A stretch of 64,000 nucleotides of DNA from Zizania palustris (taxonomy: Eukaryota > Streptophyta > Magnoliopsida > Poales > Poaceae), in assembly GCA_019279435.1 (NCBI GenBank), contig JAAALK010000081.1:26562457-26626456 (forward strand), written 5' to 3'. The position numbers and the translations under genes are program-made. A model generated the notes under the pieces. The model was not told the DNA's origin. It searched no databases and worked only from the letters and a program-made list of their open reading frames with translations. How positions within the stretch are numbered: the stretch's first letter is position 1; every line of letters begins with the position of its first letter. This document shows positions 45,291 to 60,200 of the stretch, in pieces.

Positions 45291-48200
45291 GCACGTTGTT
45301 GATGCAATTTTTCATTTTTTTAGAATAAGGGATGATGAGATGCTCAGCGTACTTAAAAACATTTTAATTTCTGGTGTAACAAGACAGAAAATATTCTAAC
45401 ATGTAGAAATTAGAATGTCACATGTTTTCCACCGAATTATATGCGTGTGACACGTTGTAATCTAATGACAGTTGTAAATACATCTCTCACTAAACATATA
45501 TTAATAACATGTGTTTTTTATCCGTCGCTAAAACTCTATCACTAAATGTCATTTGTGTGGTAGCGACAAGTTCGACCGATAATGGAGTTCCTTTGAATCA
45601 CAGAATGTCTGGACATTGCTATCAAAGTTTTGCTAAACTTAGACAAACCCAAAACTCAATTATCAACGTAGCACATAGGACATTCTGACACATGACATTC
45701 CAATAATTTTAACTGAACGGTGATTTTATTGAAATTTAAGAACCTATATAAAGCATGGCCGCAATTTATAGGAAGCATTCTCAAATTCTCTTTTCAAACA
45801 TTGCTTTCGTTAATATATATCATCCTTTTATTAATCGAGGTATCCTTTCTGCATGTACAGTATTCGAAATCAAGCATTCCTAGACCAGATGATTCGACGA
45901 CCGCGATTCAAAATAACGAAGATATTACCGAAGAAACCATATTATCTTCACTGCGAAGAGCTCTTGATCAATTTTCAGCTTTGCAAGCACACGATGGACA
46001 TTGGCCCGGTGATTACAGTGGAATCATGTTCATCATGCCAATCTTGGTAACTATAATTTTTTTTATGGAATGATCATATCTCACTTTAACAACCGTTTGA
46101 TTGGAGGCGATGACAGCATAAGAAAACATTCTCTTGATGCTATTTCTTAGCTTCTCGTGCTGATTGGTCCATCATCTTAGATCTAGAACTGTAAATGGTT
46201 TTATAGTATTTACTTAAATTATTTATTTTTATTTCAAACAAAAAATAAAAGTTTGGTCGTCATCTCGGATCTGGAACTGTAAATGGTTTCAAAGTATCTA
46301 GTTAAATTATTTGTTTTTTTATTTCAAACTAAAAATAAAAGCTTGGTTGTCATCTTGATCTAGAACCGTTCGGAGTATTTAGTTAATTTTTTATTTTTTA
46401 TTTCAAACTAAAATAAAAACTTTGTCATCATCTTTATCTAGAACTGTAAATGGTTTTAGAGTATTTAGTTAAATTATTTATTTTAAATTAAAAGAAAAGT
46501 TTAAACTATTTTATTATATGAATAATTCAATTTATGTCATTATAATTTTGTGGCATCGGAGAAATGTCATTACAATTTGCACATTTAGATTTATGTTATT
46601 GTAGAATTGTAACTCTCTAAAAATATAATGGTATATTTCGGAATTCTCTGAAATTATAATGGTATATTTCAGAATTCTTTAAATTTATAATGGTATAGTT
46701 CGGATTTCTCCGAAATTATAATGACATGAATCTAAATATGTAAATTGTAATAGTATTTCTCTAAAATCATAAAATTATAATGGCACCCCGTATATCATGT
46801 ATTTCTCCAAAACTCACCGGCCCAATTTGTGAATAGCTCCACTAAAGTCGGAGAGAGGAGTAGCCTGACTTCCCCCGAACCTGCGATCTTGCCGCCGCCG
46901 CAGCCAGCGCTCGGCTGCTCCTCGCCGGCAGCTGCTAGCGGATGGCTGCCCACGCATGCCCCCATCGCCAGCCCGGCGAAGCCAGCGTCCGGCTGCCGTT
47001 TTGCTCCGAATTTCATTGTGATTTGCTTAATTGGTAAATGTTTTACTTTGTGTTGAGTATCTCTGGTTTGTGTTCATGTGGGGTTTGATATATTGTTCTT
47101 ATATTCTGTCAATTGACGATAGCGCAAGGTTTGTGGCAGGATTGATGCATGTTTTATGGTGATTGAAAGTTACTAGAGGCACCAATTCACTATAAGATTA
47201 TCCATTGCCAATGTGATTTAATCAATATGATTTTAGGCCATTTTTTCTAACCAAAAATATCAAAAGAGGTGGTTAATAATGCGCTTAAGTGATTATCTTG
47301 GTTTGAAATAATGTTTCTTAAGCCATTATACATCCACAATTCCGGTGAAACTGTGGCGTCTTTGTAAATAAGCAGGTGTTCAAGTTCTACAGTGATAAAC
47401 TTCATAAAAATGTACACACAAAGCTAGGTTTTGGAAGTTTTACATGTTTTTCATAAAGTCAAAAGGGTGTTTTAATTAGAGTAGAGCAGTACTATTGCAA
47501 TCTTCTATTAATGTAAGATCATTCTATTTTGAAAAAAATAAGATATTTCTTTCTTTCTCGTTTAAACTATTTATATTGTATTTTGTGTAAATTTCGAACT
47601 TAATTGTTGATTTAAGACATTTTACAATGTCGTGACATATTATTGCTATTTTTACATACGAGAGTGTTTTTTGCACTTACCAAATTTTATACGTATATAT
47701 TGAATTTGCTATGTTATACAAAAATTGGAGTGTAGTGGCTAGGCACACCTAGCGAAAAATTCCGGGTTACTCCATTGATTGTTGGGATTTGAATGAGGCA
47801 TGCACCAAAGTCCTATTTACATTCATCACAGTGACAGTAATGCAACCTGCCATTGCCACCATATGTTTTTCAGATATTCTCTTTACATGTTACCGGCACA
47901 CTCGAAGTCATCATATCGCCGGAACATCGGCGGGAGATATGTCGTTACATTTACAACCATCAGGCATGCCAGAGTTTACTTACAGTTTCACTCAAAGTAT
48001 ATTTTTCCAGTAAAACATGTCAAATTAACCCTTTTTATATTATATCTAATTATCTATAACAATTTGCCTTGTAGAATGGAGATGGTGGTTGGGGGACTGA
48101 CATTCTAGGACAGAGCACTATGTTTGGGTCATGCTTGAACTATGCAACATTAAAACTCCTTGGTGAGGTCGTCGATCAAAATGATGCATTAGCCAAGGGG

Positions 48201-51200
48201 CGTGATTGGATTTTGTCTCATGGAAGTGCAACTGCAGCACCTCAATGGGCAAAGATATGGCTCTCGGTATGCATTGAAACATAATAAAATAAACTTTTCT
48301 TTGTCATGAATAGAGCTGAGTCAAAATGTTGGAGCTGATTCCATATCTAGAATCATTCTTTTTTTTTTGCTTTGCTTTGGTACATTTTTTGAACAATATA
48401 TGGCCATGGTACCACAATATAATGTTCTCTTTAATCAAAAGGTCATCGGTGTGTATGACTGGTCTGGAAATAAAGCAATAATTCCTGAATTATGGATGGT
48501 ACCACATTTTCTTCCAATTCATCCAGGTAAGTTCTGCATTAGTACAAAGTCCTAATCAGACTTCTCATTATTTGTATATTTTTACACATTTTGATTTCAC
48601 TTTGAAGAATATGGAACTATGGAAGCTGACAGTTTGTTTGTTAGTCCTTTAATTGTTTTTAGAAGACTTTTATCCTTTGTTTGAATGGTAGCCTATCTCA
48701 CCTACTATAGCATGGCCACTGTGCCACCCTGCATCTCCATGTGTAATATTTTTATGTCATTGTACATTTTTTTTGTTTTTAACTGAATAGTTTAAGTAAA
48801 AAACAGTATTACACCAATAATAACGTTGTTGTATTTTTATCTTATAAAGTGAACATTCTCTTTTATAGCAAAATTTTGGTGCTTTGTTCGTATGATTTAC
48901 ATGCCAATGGCATATCTTTATGGGAAAAAGTTTGTTGGCCCAATCACTCCAACTATATCGGAAATAAGAGAGGAGCTATACGACATACCCTACAATGAGA
49001 TTGACTGGAACAAGGCGAGAAATTGCTGTGCCAAGGTTTGTTACTTACCTCCATTCTAAAAAATATGACATCATAGGATACGTGTAATCAAACCTCAAAA
49101 TTTAAATTATTAGTAAACTCAAAATTCTTAGGAATTAATATGCTAAACTAGCATAGATTTTTCATGAAAAATATGTTCATATAACTCTATGTTTATTGTT
49201 TTTTACAAATATTTAAATATAAGTAGTATAACTATATATGCATTGGAGACTATGTCGAAGTTACTTCATAGTTACATTAGTACATAATAGAGAATTATGG
49301 GCGAGTAGAAAAATGGTCCAACACTTTTGTGCAAGCACACATATAACTTTTCTTTGTTGTTACAACAGGAAGACCTTCGATATCCTAGTTCATGGGTGCA
49401 AAATATTGCCTGGGCAGGCTTAAATAAGTTTGTGGAACCAATATGCAATTACTGGCCATTCAACAAACTGAGGGAAACATCTCTGCGCAATCTTATTAAA
49501 CATATCTACTATGAGGATGAAAGTACTAAATATATTGGTTTATGCCCAATAAACAAGGTAATTAACTTGAATGGAAAACTTTTTCCCTTGTAAGGAAATG
49601 TTTTGGTTTTATATATGATTATATTCATTCTTCTACTGTTCAGTTATGTAGCAACATGGCTCATTAGTGTTGTTGTGATCCACGAGGACAATGTTTAACA
49701 TGGTAGGGTAGCCACATATGGAGAATTGAAGTGTGGAATACACAATGTTGCATGAAAGAGCCTCATCAATCTAATATTTACACATGAGAGAAGTAAACAA
49801 CTAAATTTCTTATGGAAATTCATTGTGTCATCCCTGAAGGTTCACCCTATAGTTGTACATTATTGCTCGCTGTAGCACTGACTGACAAGTAGGTGAATTT
49901 TTCAGTTCGCTTTGCAGCATTTGTCCAGCCCCTTATTTGTTATGCTTTTTGGTCCTGATCGAAACATATTTTCTGAGAGAAATTTGTTCTTACATGGAAT
50001 ATGAGATGCATGCATATTGGATTGGTTTACTGTTGTGCAATATCAGTTTCGTTTGATGACAAACTAGCACTGATATACATTGTCAATGTCAGTTTGTGAC
50101 ACAAACCAATACTAATACATCAGTGCCGCTTAGTGATATAAACCGACACTGATGTATCATGTCAGCTGGTGTCACAAACCAACACCAATATTGCATATCA
50201 GTGTCAGTTCGAGGCATATTCAAAAAACTTAATGCCTACTACAATAATACATCTTCACTGCCGGTTCGGACACAATTAACCTAACCGACACCGAATGTCC
50301 ATTACTTATAGCTGGTTCTGTGGTAGTGAATCTTAATTCTCTCTCAATAGACATGGCTGCTTTAGCATTATTCCTTCACAATTCACACTAAAATTCTGAG
50401 TTCTGATCAAACTATTTTTGATTTTAGGCATTAAATATGATTTGCTGTTGGATAGAAAACCCAAATTCAGACGCATTCAAGAAACATCTTCCAAGGATTT
50501 ATGACTATCTATGGATCTCTGAAGATGGTATGAAAGCGCAGGTACTATTTTGGATCCTTCACGTATCGTGAAGACAACTAATCCTATGTACATAAGCTTG
50601 GCTGCACAAAGTGGGCACCAACTAACAAATATTACCAAAAATTTCCAAAAAAATTTTGGTATCAAATTCATGGTGCAAGTACAAAAAAATGTAGCTGGTC
50701 TGGTGGTTTAGTAATTCTACAGTTTACCATAAACTGAAATATATTTCCATGTGAGAGTTTTGATTCTGTCGGTGCTTTAGGCAGTTCTGTACACATTGGT
50801 TTTTCATAACTGATTTTTTTTAAAAAAACAATCAACTGGTAATCAACTAATGCAATGGACACTGGATGGATCAAAATAAAACTCAGGAGCGTGTAGGAGA
50901 TAAAGTAAAACTGAGTGACATGGAGCAGGTTGAACTAAAACTTGTGAGGGCGATGGTGAATTTATGTTAGCTGTTATATATGATTTTTTAATAAAGACGT
51001 TGATGGGGGAATAAGTTTTCCCTTAAACAAGGGCCAAATGACATCAGCCTCCGTAGAACTCCGGTCCAGAGCCTGATACTGTCGAAGCAGATTCCTACCT
51101 ACCGAGGTTATCTTCAAACAGCAATTAGGCCAAGCCTCCGGGCTCCCTTCGGAGTCCTCCGGAGCCTAGTCTCTGGGCTCCCTTCAGAGTCCTCTGGAGC

Positions 51201-54200
51201 CTAGCCTCCGAGCTCCTTTCGGAGCTAACCTTCGGGCTCCCTTCGGAGTCCTCCGGAGCCTAGCCTCCGGGTTCCCTTTGGAGCTAACCTCCGGGCTCCT
51301 CTCCGGTCTCTCGAAGCTGTCTCCAGGAGTCCATTCGGAGTTCAGTTCGAAGCATACCTCGAAGTCCATTCGGAGTGTCCTTCGAAGTCTTTGATGCAGT
51401 CTCCACTCGAAGAGCTCAGGCTACTACCTCGAACCAAGAAATATCTTAGCTCCGCTGCAGCACAGAGCCATATCGGGGGCCCCTCCGCTCCTAGTATGTC
51501 GTTTAGCTGCTCAGAAGTGACGTTTATCTGACACATCTGTAAAGCTGTAAAGCTGTTTGTATAGTAGTCTAATCTTTTTTCCCTTCTTGCCCCTTTAAGG
51601 TCTATAACTTGTAGAGGGCATTTAGGTCTTTTCCTTTGTCCTGTGTGCCTATAAAAGCAGGGTCATGCCCTTGTAATAGGGGGATCGATTAAGTTCAGTA
51701 GAGGCAAACTATGCCAAATCTACTGTAGACTGGACGTAGGGCTATTATCCCTTCGGGGAGGCCTGAACCAGTATAAATCCTTTCTTCCTCTGTGAGAACC
51801 CTTCGAGGTTCACTCTATATACCATATACACACAAAACCTGTTGTAGCTAACACAATTGCTACAACAGATGTTATATATGATTATGATCAACAGATCCTA
51901 TTGTTTATGTGACAAAATGGCCAGCATCTATTCCCAAGGGCCCAAAGGGCAAATATGTACGAGAGAAGGGCCCAAAGGGCAATAGTACAAGAGAAGGGAA
52001 GCTTTACAAATAAGCCCTTATACTATATAGTATATCTCTAATACCCCCTCAAGCTCAAGGTGGATCAACGGCATTGAGCTTGGAAAGAAGAAAACAATGT
52101 TGAGCTTGAGTATGGGCCTTGGTAAGCAAATCGGCAAGCTGAATCTCTGAGGGCACATACTGAAGAGCAACTATCTTGTTCTGGACAACCGACCTAACAT
52201 AGAAGCAATCAATTCCAACGTGTTTGGTGAGCTCATGATTCACCGGGTCCTGAGGAATACTAATAGCACCAGTACTCTCACAGTGCACAGACGTAGAGGA
52301 GGAGAGAGCAACACCAAACTCAGCCAGGAGCCACCGTAGCCAAGTCACCTCAGCAGTCACACAAGCCAAAGCACGCAACTCAGCCTTGGCACTAGAGCAA
52401 GAAACAACAGTCTGCTTCTTGGTCTTCTAGGCAATAAGGAAGAACCGAAAAGAGCATGTCATCCACATAGAGAAGAATAAGGGTACGACTGCGGGGGGAA
52501 GTGTGAACGAAAAGAGTAGGATCATGCTGACTAGCAACAAAACCAGCAGCAAGGACAACCGAGGTGAAACACTCAAACCAAGCACGAGGGGCTTGCTTGA
52601 GGCCATAAAGAGAACGACGGAGACGACAGACATGGCCATCAGGAACAGGATAGCCAAGAGGTGGGTGCATATAGACCTCATGCAGCTTGCCGTGAAGAAA
52701 TGCATTCTTCACATTAAGCTGAGAGATAGTCCACCGACGAACAGAGGCCACCACAATAAGAGCATGAACGGTGGTCCTATGCGCAACAAGAGCAAAGGTC
52801 TCCTCATAGTCACGACCATGCTCCTCCTGAAAACCACGAGCAACAAGACGCGCTTTATAGCGCTCAAGAGAGCCATCAGAGCGAGTCTTAATCTTGTAGA
52901 CCCACTTGCTCGAGATTGTAACAACAGAAGAAGGAAAAGGAACAAGATCCCAAGTGTCGGTACGCTCAAGAGCAGCAATCTCCTCAGCCATAGCAAACTG
53001 CCACTCAGGATGAGCAACATCTCGATATGTGGAAGACTCAGAACAAGAGAGTGCAGAATATGAAGACTCAGGAGGCATAGGGGAAGAAGAGGTGGAATGT
53101 GGTAAAGGACGCAGACGATGAGTATAGTGATAGAAAATGGGAGGATGTGGAGGTAGTGGTGAAGGAGGTGGTGAAGTGGATGGTGGTGGTGAAGGACGAG
53201 GAGGAGAGGATGATGACGAGGAGTCAGACGAAGGCCAAACTAAGTCAAGAAAATCAATCGACTCATGAGAGGAGGGAGCATCGGAGAAAAAAGTACGAGA
53301 CTCATCAAAGGTAACATCATGGGAAACCCGAATGCGACAAGCAACCGTATCCCAACAATGATATCCCTTACGCTCGTAGTCATACCTAAGGAAGACATAA
53401 CAGACCGACTGTGCCAATAGCTTTGTTCTCTCACGAGGCTGGAGAAGAACAAAGGCAACACAACCGAAGGAACGAAGGTGGCTATACTGAGGCGGTCGAC
53501 CAGAGAGGCTCTCAAGTGGAGTGACACCATGAAGAGTTACAGAGGACAAAATGTTCACAAGGTAAACAGCAGTAGATACAGCTTCAGCCCAGAACTGAGG
53601 AGGAACAGAGGAGGCAAGTAACAGTGCCCGAGCAGTCTCAAGAAGGTGACGATACTTACGCTCGGCCACACCATTTTGAGCATGGGCACTAGTGCACGAA
53701 TACTGAGGAAGAGTGCCCTGCTTAGAAAGAAACTAACGAAGAGAACATGATAGATACTCGACAGCAGAGTCAACACGAAAAACACGAATGGAAGAGTCAA
53801 ACTGAGTGTGAACCATCATAGCAAAGGCCTGATAAGCAGTAAACACCTGAGTGCGAGACTCCAAGAAATATATCCATGCGAAATGAGAGAAATCATCAAT
53901 AAAGATCACATAATATCGATGTCCCCCTTTCAAAACAAAAGAGCAGGGCCCCATACATCAGAGTGAATGAGATCAAAAGGTCTAGTGGACACTGTCTAAC
54001 TAGCAGGATACGGGAGTTGTATCTGCTTGCCAAGTCTACAACCGATACAAGAGAGAGATGTATCACCAGAAACCTTCCCAAGAACTTCACTAGTAACGAG
54101 AGATGACAAATGGGACCCACACATGTGACCAGATGATGCCACTGAGCAAAGCTGATGGAGGCAAAGATGACAAAAGGAGTGACATCAACAGTAGGAGTCG

Positions 54201-57200
54201 AACAACACTAAGTAGAAATGAGAGGAAGATGTAGTCAGTCAAGCTCCTAGAGGCGAGGAGGATCATAGAGCCAGTGGCCAGAACCAACCAGGGTCTCGGT
54301 GCGACGATCCTAAACAGAACAAGAATTAGAATCAAGAATGATACGACAACCATGATAAGTAATCTGGCTAGTAGAAATAAGCTGCAAGTGAAGCTGAGAT
54401 ACATAAGCAACAGACGACACATGAAAATGGGAAGTGCTAAGAATTCCATGACAAATAACAAGAGGAGTACCATCAGCTGCCTTAACAGACACAGGAGAAG
54501 GAAGCGAACTCAAGGAACTAAGATGAGTAGAGTCATGTGTCATGTGAAAAACAGCACCGGAATCAAGAATCCAAGGTGACTGAATACTTGACTGTGGTAG
54601 CTAAGGAGACTGAGCGGTGGCAGAGGATACCATGGATGGATCCAAAGAAGCGACACGACGCTCTAGACGATCCATTCGTCTGGTGAGCTCAAGGACCCAA
54701 TTCGAAGGCGACTAAGAAGAACCCCGAGAACCACCTGAGGTACTCGAGCCACCCCTCCGGTGGGAGGGCTGCTTTCGACACTGCTCAATCTAGTGAGTCT
54801 TGAACTTGCAGTAGTGACAGAAGAGAGCGGCAGTTGTGCCACCCTGAGTAACATGCTTTGGAGCTGAGGTCGGTGTACAAGGTACAAAAACGGGTGGACA
54901 AAGAGCAGCCATGGTGAGAAACTCTTGCCTTTTCTGTTTTTTTTTTGCAATCTATGACGACAAGGGACAGGGGACCCGACACTGCGGGAGTAGAGATGGC
55001 AACGGGTACACACCCGTTGGGTATTACCCGCCCACACCCGCACCCGCCAGATAAAAATTCATCCGCTACAAAACTCGCACCTGCTCGTGGGTACAAAAAC
55101 TTACCCATACCCGCACCCGCACGGGTATTTGTACCCGACGGGTAACCCACACCCGATTTCAGACCCACCATGAATCATAAATATATCACTGAAAAATGGC
55201 ATATGCATCTGCAAGTAACAAAAATTTACACCAACAAATATAGTCTAATAGATCATTGGAGCATATTACTTCCACACTAATATATATATATATATATTTG
55301 AGTATATATATGTATTTGAGATACTGCTATATGGGCCACAAATAGGCTGAATTTGTAGGGAAATGCACATGGGCCTTCGGGTATATTTTACCCGCGGGTA
55401 AGCGGGTACGGGTACTATGCAGCCGCACCCGCACCCGCTCTACCCGTTGGGTAGAGGTTTTTGCCCAATAAGACACCCGTGGGTGAAGATATTGTTCCAC
55501 ACCCGTCTTCTTATCGGGTAAAACCCATCGGGTACTCGGGTTTCGGGTACCCATTGCCATCTCTATGCGGAAGTCCGTCTTGAAGTCCTGCGGATGGCGC
55601 AGAGGTTGGTGACCTCGAAGAGCCCGACGAGGTAGGCCTTGGCGGCCTCCTGCAGCGCAGCGACGGTGGAGCTCTAGCGCGGACGGGTCGCACGGCGGTG
55701 GGAGCACGCACAGGCTGACGCGTGGATCTGAAATGAGGGAGACTCGGCGCTGCCCGGGGAAGGCAACGGCGGGAGGAGCGGCGCGGCGGCGCTCAGGCAC
55801 GGACGGGTCGCATGACGGTGGGAGCACGACGGGCTGACGCGCGGCGGCGCGGGCACAGGCACGGCGAGGGCTCGCCGGCAGCTGGATTGAGAGGAAGAAG
55901 AGAAGCTAGAAACCCTAGCTCTGATACTATGTGACAAAATGGCCAGCATCTATTCCTAAGGGCCCAAAGAACAAATATGTACAAGAGAAGGGCCCAAAGG
56001 GCAATAGTATAAGAGAAGGAAAGCTTTACAAATAAGCCCTTATACTATATATACTATATAGTATATCTTTAACAGTTTATATACCAGATAAGGGCCTGTT
56101 CGGTTAGGAGGGGATTGAAGGGTATTGGAAGGGATTGAGGGGGATTGGAGGGGATTATAGTATAAATCCCCTCCAATCCCTCCCAATCCCCCTCAATCCC
56201 CTTCTCCAAGGGGATTAAACGAACAGGGCCTAAGTGACTGGACAACAGCCATAACAAGTAGCAGGGGAAGGAGATATCCAAATGGAGAGGCAGCCGGTGT
56301 CTAGCTGTAGTCATAGGCAAAAATAAACTGACATGATCTTTAGCCAATCTACCATCTCCCACATTCCCTCTTTGAGTTGACAACGTCACAAACTCACAAT
56401 GCCCGTGTTCATGCATTGTATCTCCTTTGGAACCTATGAATTTCATAGAAATTAGAAATTAGTTCAATTCCTGTGAAAATCTAGGTTCTCAAATGAGGCA
56501 TAAGTGGGAACCTTTTCTCCACAACCTTCCATCTGTAATCACTGTTGTTGTCCACTTGTCCCCATAGTCATCATCGTTCCAGCCATTCCAGCCATCCATA
56601 TACACACATCGACCATGATCCTCAAAAGAGAACCTGCCATGCCCATTGCCATACTAATCACATTTGTGATTTGTGGTCTAGTTTCCACGCCCCATGGCAC
56701 TTGCACTGGCAGTCCAACCATCACAACCGTTTTGATAATTGAATAGACATCGTTGTTATGTTTGCAACACCTGAGAACACATCACAAACCACACTCAGTC
56801 ACCATTGCACTGCCTGACTGCCTGAGCATCATTGCACCCTCTTCTTCACCCCTGTTACATCAAGTGATGCAGGAAGGGGAGTTTATGGGAGCAGTGACAG
56901 ATAGATGGTGTTATGGGTAGGGGGGTGGGACAGATTGGAACTAGGAATTTGCCGCAGATTGTATTCAAAAGAAGTAGCAGGCCGTGGCCCTGGACCCCGC
57001 CGGCGCGCTGGAGTCGCAATGGTTGCGACGGCGCACCAGAAGGGCAGGTCCGGCCAAGGTAGATTACAATCTGAAGCTTATTCTCCCCTCTCTACTGATC
57101 AGCTTATATACTGCTGATTTACAACTAATCCCTAACATACCCATCTTATCTCTAACAAAACTTATCTCTTAACAAAACTGATCTCAAAACTTATCTCTTA

Positions 57201-60200
57201 GCCCCTAGTGCTTCTTGCGCTGGCCAAAGGGGATCCCATACATCACATCTCTCCCTCCCTGGACAAGCAGCTCGTCCTCGAGCTGGAATTCAGGGAATTC
57301 TTCACGGAAATCCTCCAATGCCACCCATGCTGTTCCTGAAGCCGGCGCGCCCTTCCAGCAAACCAGTAGCTCTCTTTTGCCTCGGGCCAACCTTCCTTTC
57401 AACACCTTTTCTGGTTCCACCATAACTTTGCCATGCTGCACTGGTGGCAACACCGGTGGGAGAGCAGGAGGTGTCCCATGAAATGGCTTGAGTAATCCCA
57501 CATGAAACACGTCATGAATGCGGGCACCTGCTGGAAGCTCAAGCTTGTAGGCCACTTCTCCTACGCGTGCAGTCACCTTGTATGGCCCAAAGAACTTCGG
57601 CCCTAACTTACTACGGCCACGAACCTGCAGGAAGGCCGGTGCCCAGTGCAAAAGACGGAGCCAAACCCATTGGCCAGGTAGGAACTCCAGCTGACGATGG
57701 CTCTTGTCATAAACTGCCTTGTAATGCTATTGGGCTTGGTCAAGCCGGTCTCGTACCTCGGCCAGGAACTCATCTCTGTCCCGCATTGCTTTGTCTACTA
57801 CCGGCAAGCAAGCATCACCTAGAGCATAAGAACAGATGGATGGTGGAGCTCGGCCATAGACCACTTGAAATGTGGAGGTCTGTAGAGCCTGCTGGTAGGA
57901 GGAGTTATAACAAAATTCCACCCATGGCAACCATTCCAACCAGTTCCTGGGCCGATCACCTGTCAGACACCTCAAATACATCGCGATGATCTTGTTAGTT
58001 GCTTCTGATTGGCCGTCGGACTAGGGATGAAATGCTGAAGTAAATTGAAGCTTCACCCCTACCAATCGGAACAGCTCCCGCCAAAAGTTACTTGTAAAGA
58101 CCGGATCGCGATCACTGACAATGGAAGAAGGCATCCCGTGCAGGCGTACTATCTCTGAGAAGAATGCCCGAGCCACTGATGTCGCCGTGTATGGGTAGGC
58201 CAAGGGAATGAAGTGGGCTGCCTTGGAAAACCTATCCACCACTGTCAATATGACTGATTTGTCGTTAACCCGTGGGAGGGCCTCCACAAAATCCATCGCT
58301 ATATCCGCCCACACTGAGGTCGGCACCCCCAAGGGTTGAAGCAGCCCCCCAGGCCTCAAATGCTCTGTCTTATTGCGTTGGCAAACCTCACAGGCGCGCA
58401 CAAACTCCTGCACTACTGCCCGATCCCTAGGAAGGTGAAAATCAGCGCGTAAGCGATGCAGTGTTTTGTGGACGCCTTCATGACCAGTATTGTGCACCAT
58501 CTCCAGAATAGGTGTCTGCAAGCTCGACGAGGAGTCGATGAATACTCGACCCTTGTATAAGATCAAGTCGTCCACAATGGACCATGCTACTGGTTTTGTG
58601 CCTCCTCGGATTGCCTCCCGAAGAGTAGACAGAGATGTCGACTCGTTGATCTCCTGCCGAATTGTATCAAACAGCTCGAACTAAGGTGCCGATAGCGCCA
58701 TTGCTTCATCCACGTGCTCGTCGCGGCGAGATAGAGCATCCGCGGCGACATTTAAGCTGCCCGGCTTGTATTCCACCACAAAATCAAAACCCAGCAGCTT
58801 GCTTACCCATTGGTGGTGGAATCGTCGTGAGGCGCTGGTCGAGGAGGAACCGGAAGCTCCGATGGTCGGTCCGGACCAGGAAACGTTGGCCCTAGAGATA
58901 TGGCCGCCAATGTCGCACCGCCTGTACGAGTCCGATGAGTTCGCGTTCGTATGCTGCGAGCTTGGCATGCCTTGGGGCGATTGGCCGGCTGTAGAACGCC
59001 ACTGCCCCTGCACCCTGATGTAGCACTGCCCCAAATCCCGAGCCGGATGCATCACACTCCACGATGAAGTCTTTGTCAAAATCCGGCAGCTGCAATATGG
59101 GAGCTTCTGTGAGCACTCGCTGGAGCTTGTGGAATGCCCCTTCTGCCTTGGTCCCCCAGCGGAAACCCTCTTTCTTTAGTTGAGCCGTCAGAGGGGTGGC
59201 GATGATACCGAAATCCTTGATGAACCGGCGATAGTACCCCGCCAGGCCCAAGAATCCCCGTACCACTCGTGCCGACCTGGGCGGTGGCCAGTCCAGTATG
59301 GCCTGGACCTTTTGGCGATCCATGGCCACTCCTGCCTCCGAGATGACATGGCCAAGATAGGCCACTGACGGCTGCCCGAATGCGCACTTGGATTGCTTTA
59401 GACGAAGCTAGTGTTCCTGGAGAGTGCGAAAAACAACATGTACATGGCGGAGGTGATCCGCCCATGAGGAACTGTAAATCAAAATATCGTCAAAAAAACA
59501 AGGACAAACCGGCGAAGGAATGGCAGCAGTATGGTGTTCATCAGTGCTTGAAATGTGGCGGGGGTGTTCGTGAGACCGAACGGCATCACCAAGACTCGAA
59601 CAACCCTTGATGTGTGCGGAACGCCGTTTTTTCTATATCTTCCTCGTGCATCAACACTTGGTGGTATCCGGATCTCATGTCGAGCTTGGTGAAGTACTTG
59701 GCGCCGCGCAGTTCGTCAAGGAGTTCCTTCACCACCGAAATGGGGAACTTGTCTTTGATCGTGGCGTCGTTGAGGGCGCGGTAGTCGACGCAGAACCTCC
59801 ACGTGTCGTCTTGCTTGCGGATCAATAGCGCCGGGGAGGAGAATGCGGACGTGCTTGGTCGTATGACGCCGAGGCGGAGCATGTCGTCGCATTGGCGCTC
59901 CAGTTCATCCTTCTGGCATGGGCGTAGCGGTAGGGACGCACTGCTACCGCGCCAGCGCCCGGTTTGAGGCGAATGTGGTGGCAAATATGTCGCCGTGGTG
60001 GTAGTCCTTGGGGCTCCTTGAATAGCCCGGTGAACTCCTCGAGCAAGGCGGTCATGAGGTTGTCGTCCCTGCCCGAGATAGCTGCCATGGCTGGACCAGG
60101 AGTGGCGTCAACCCCATACCACCGAATGCGTTTGTCGCCGAGCTTGAATGCCATGGTGTGCCGCGCGAAATCCCACAAGATGGGCCCTAGCATCCTGAGC

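Larger units (their letters stand above)
51908..56074 (-). mobile_element. Ty1/copia element with very short LTRs, degraded
   Basis: About 4.2 kb on the minus strand including a nested hAT. LTRs 51908-52043 (3') and 55930-56074 (5') start TGTGACAAAATGG. A perfect 5-bp duplication GTTTA flanks it (51903-51907 and 56075-56079). LTRs differ by about 8 transitions in 136 bases, near 6 percent, so it is clearly older than the copia element in OSC-A. Confidence 0.92.

Noticed and set aside
52503..53314. Plus-strand ORFs of 186 and 71 aa in the short-LTR copia
   Set aside because: Antisense of copia RT and linker; basic low-complexity sequence only.
55720..55949. GC-rich minus-strand ORFs near the copia 5' LTR as host genes
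   Set aside because: They sit between PBS and gag and include the imperfect direct repeat. Better read as leader or captured DNA of unknown origin.
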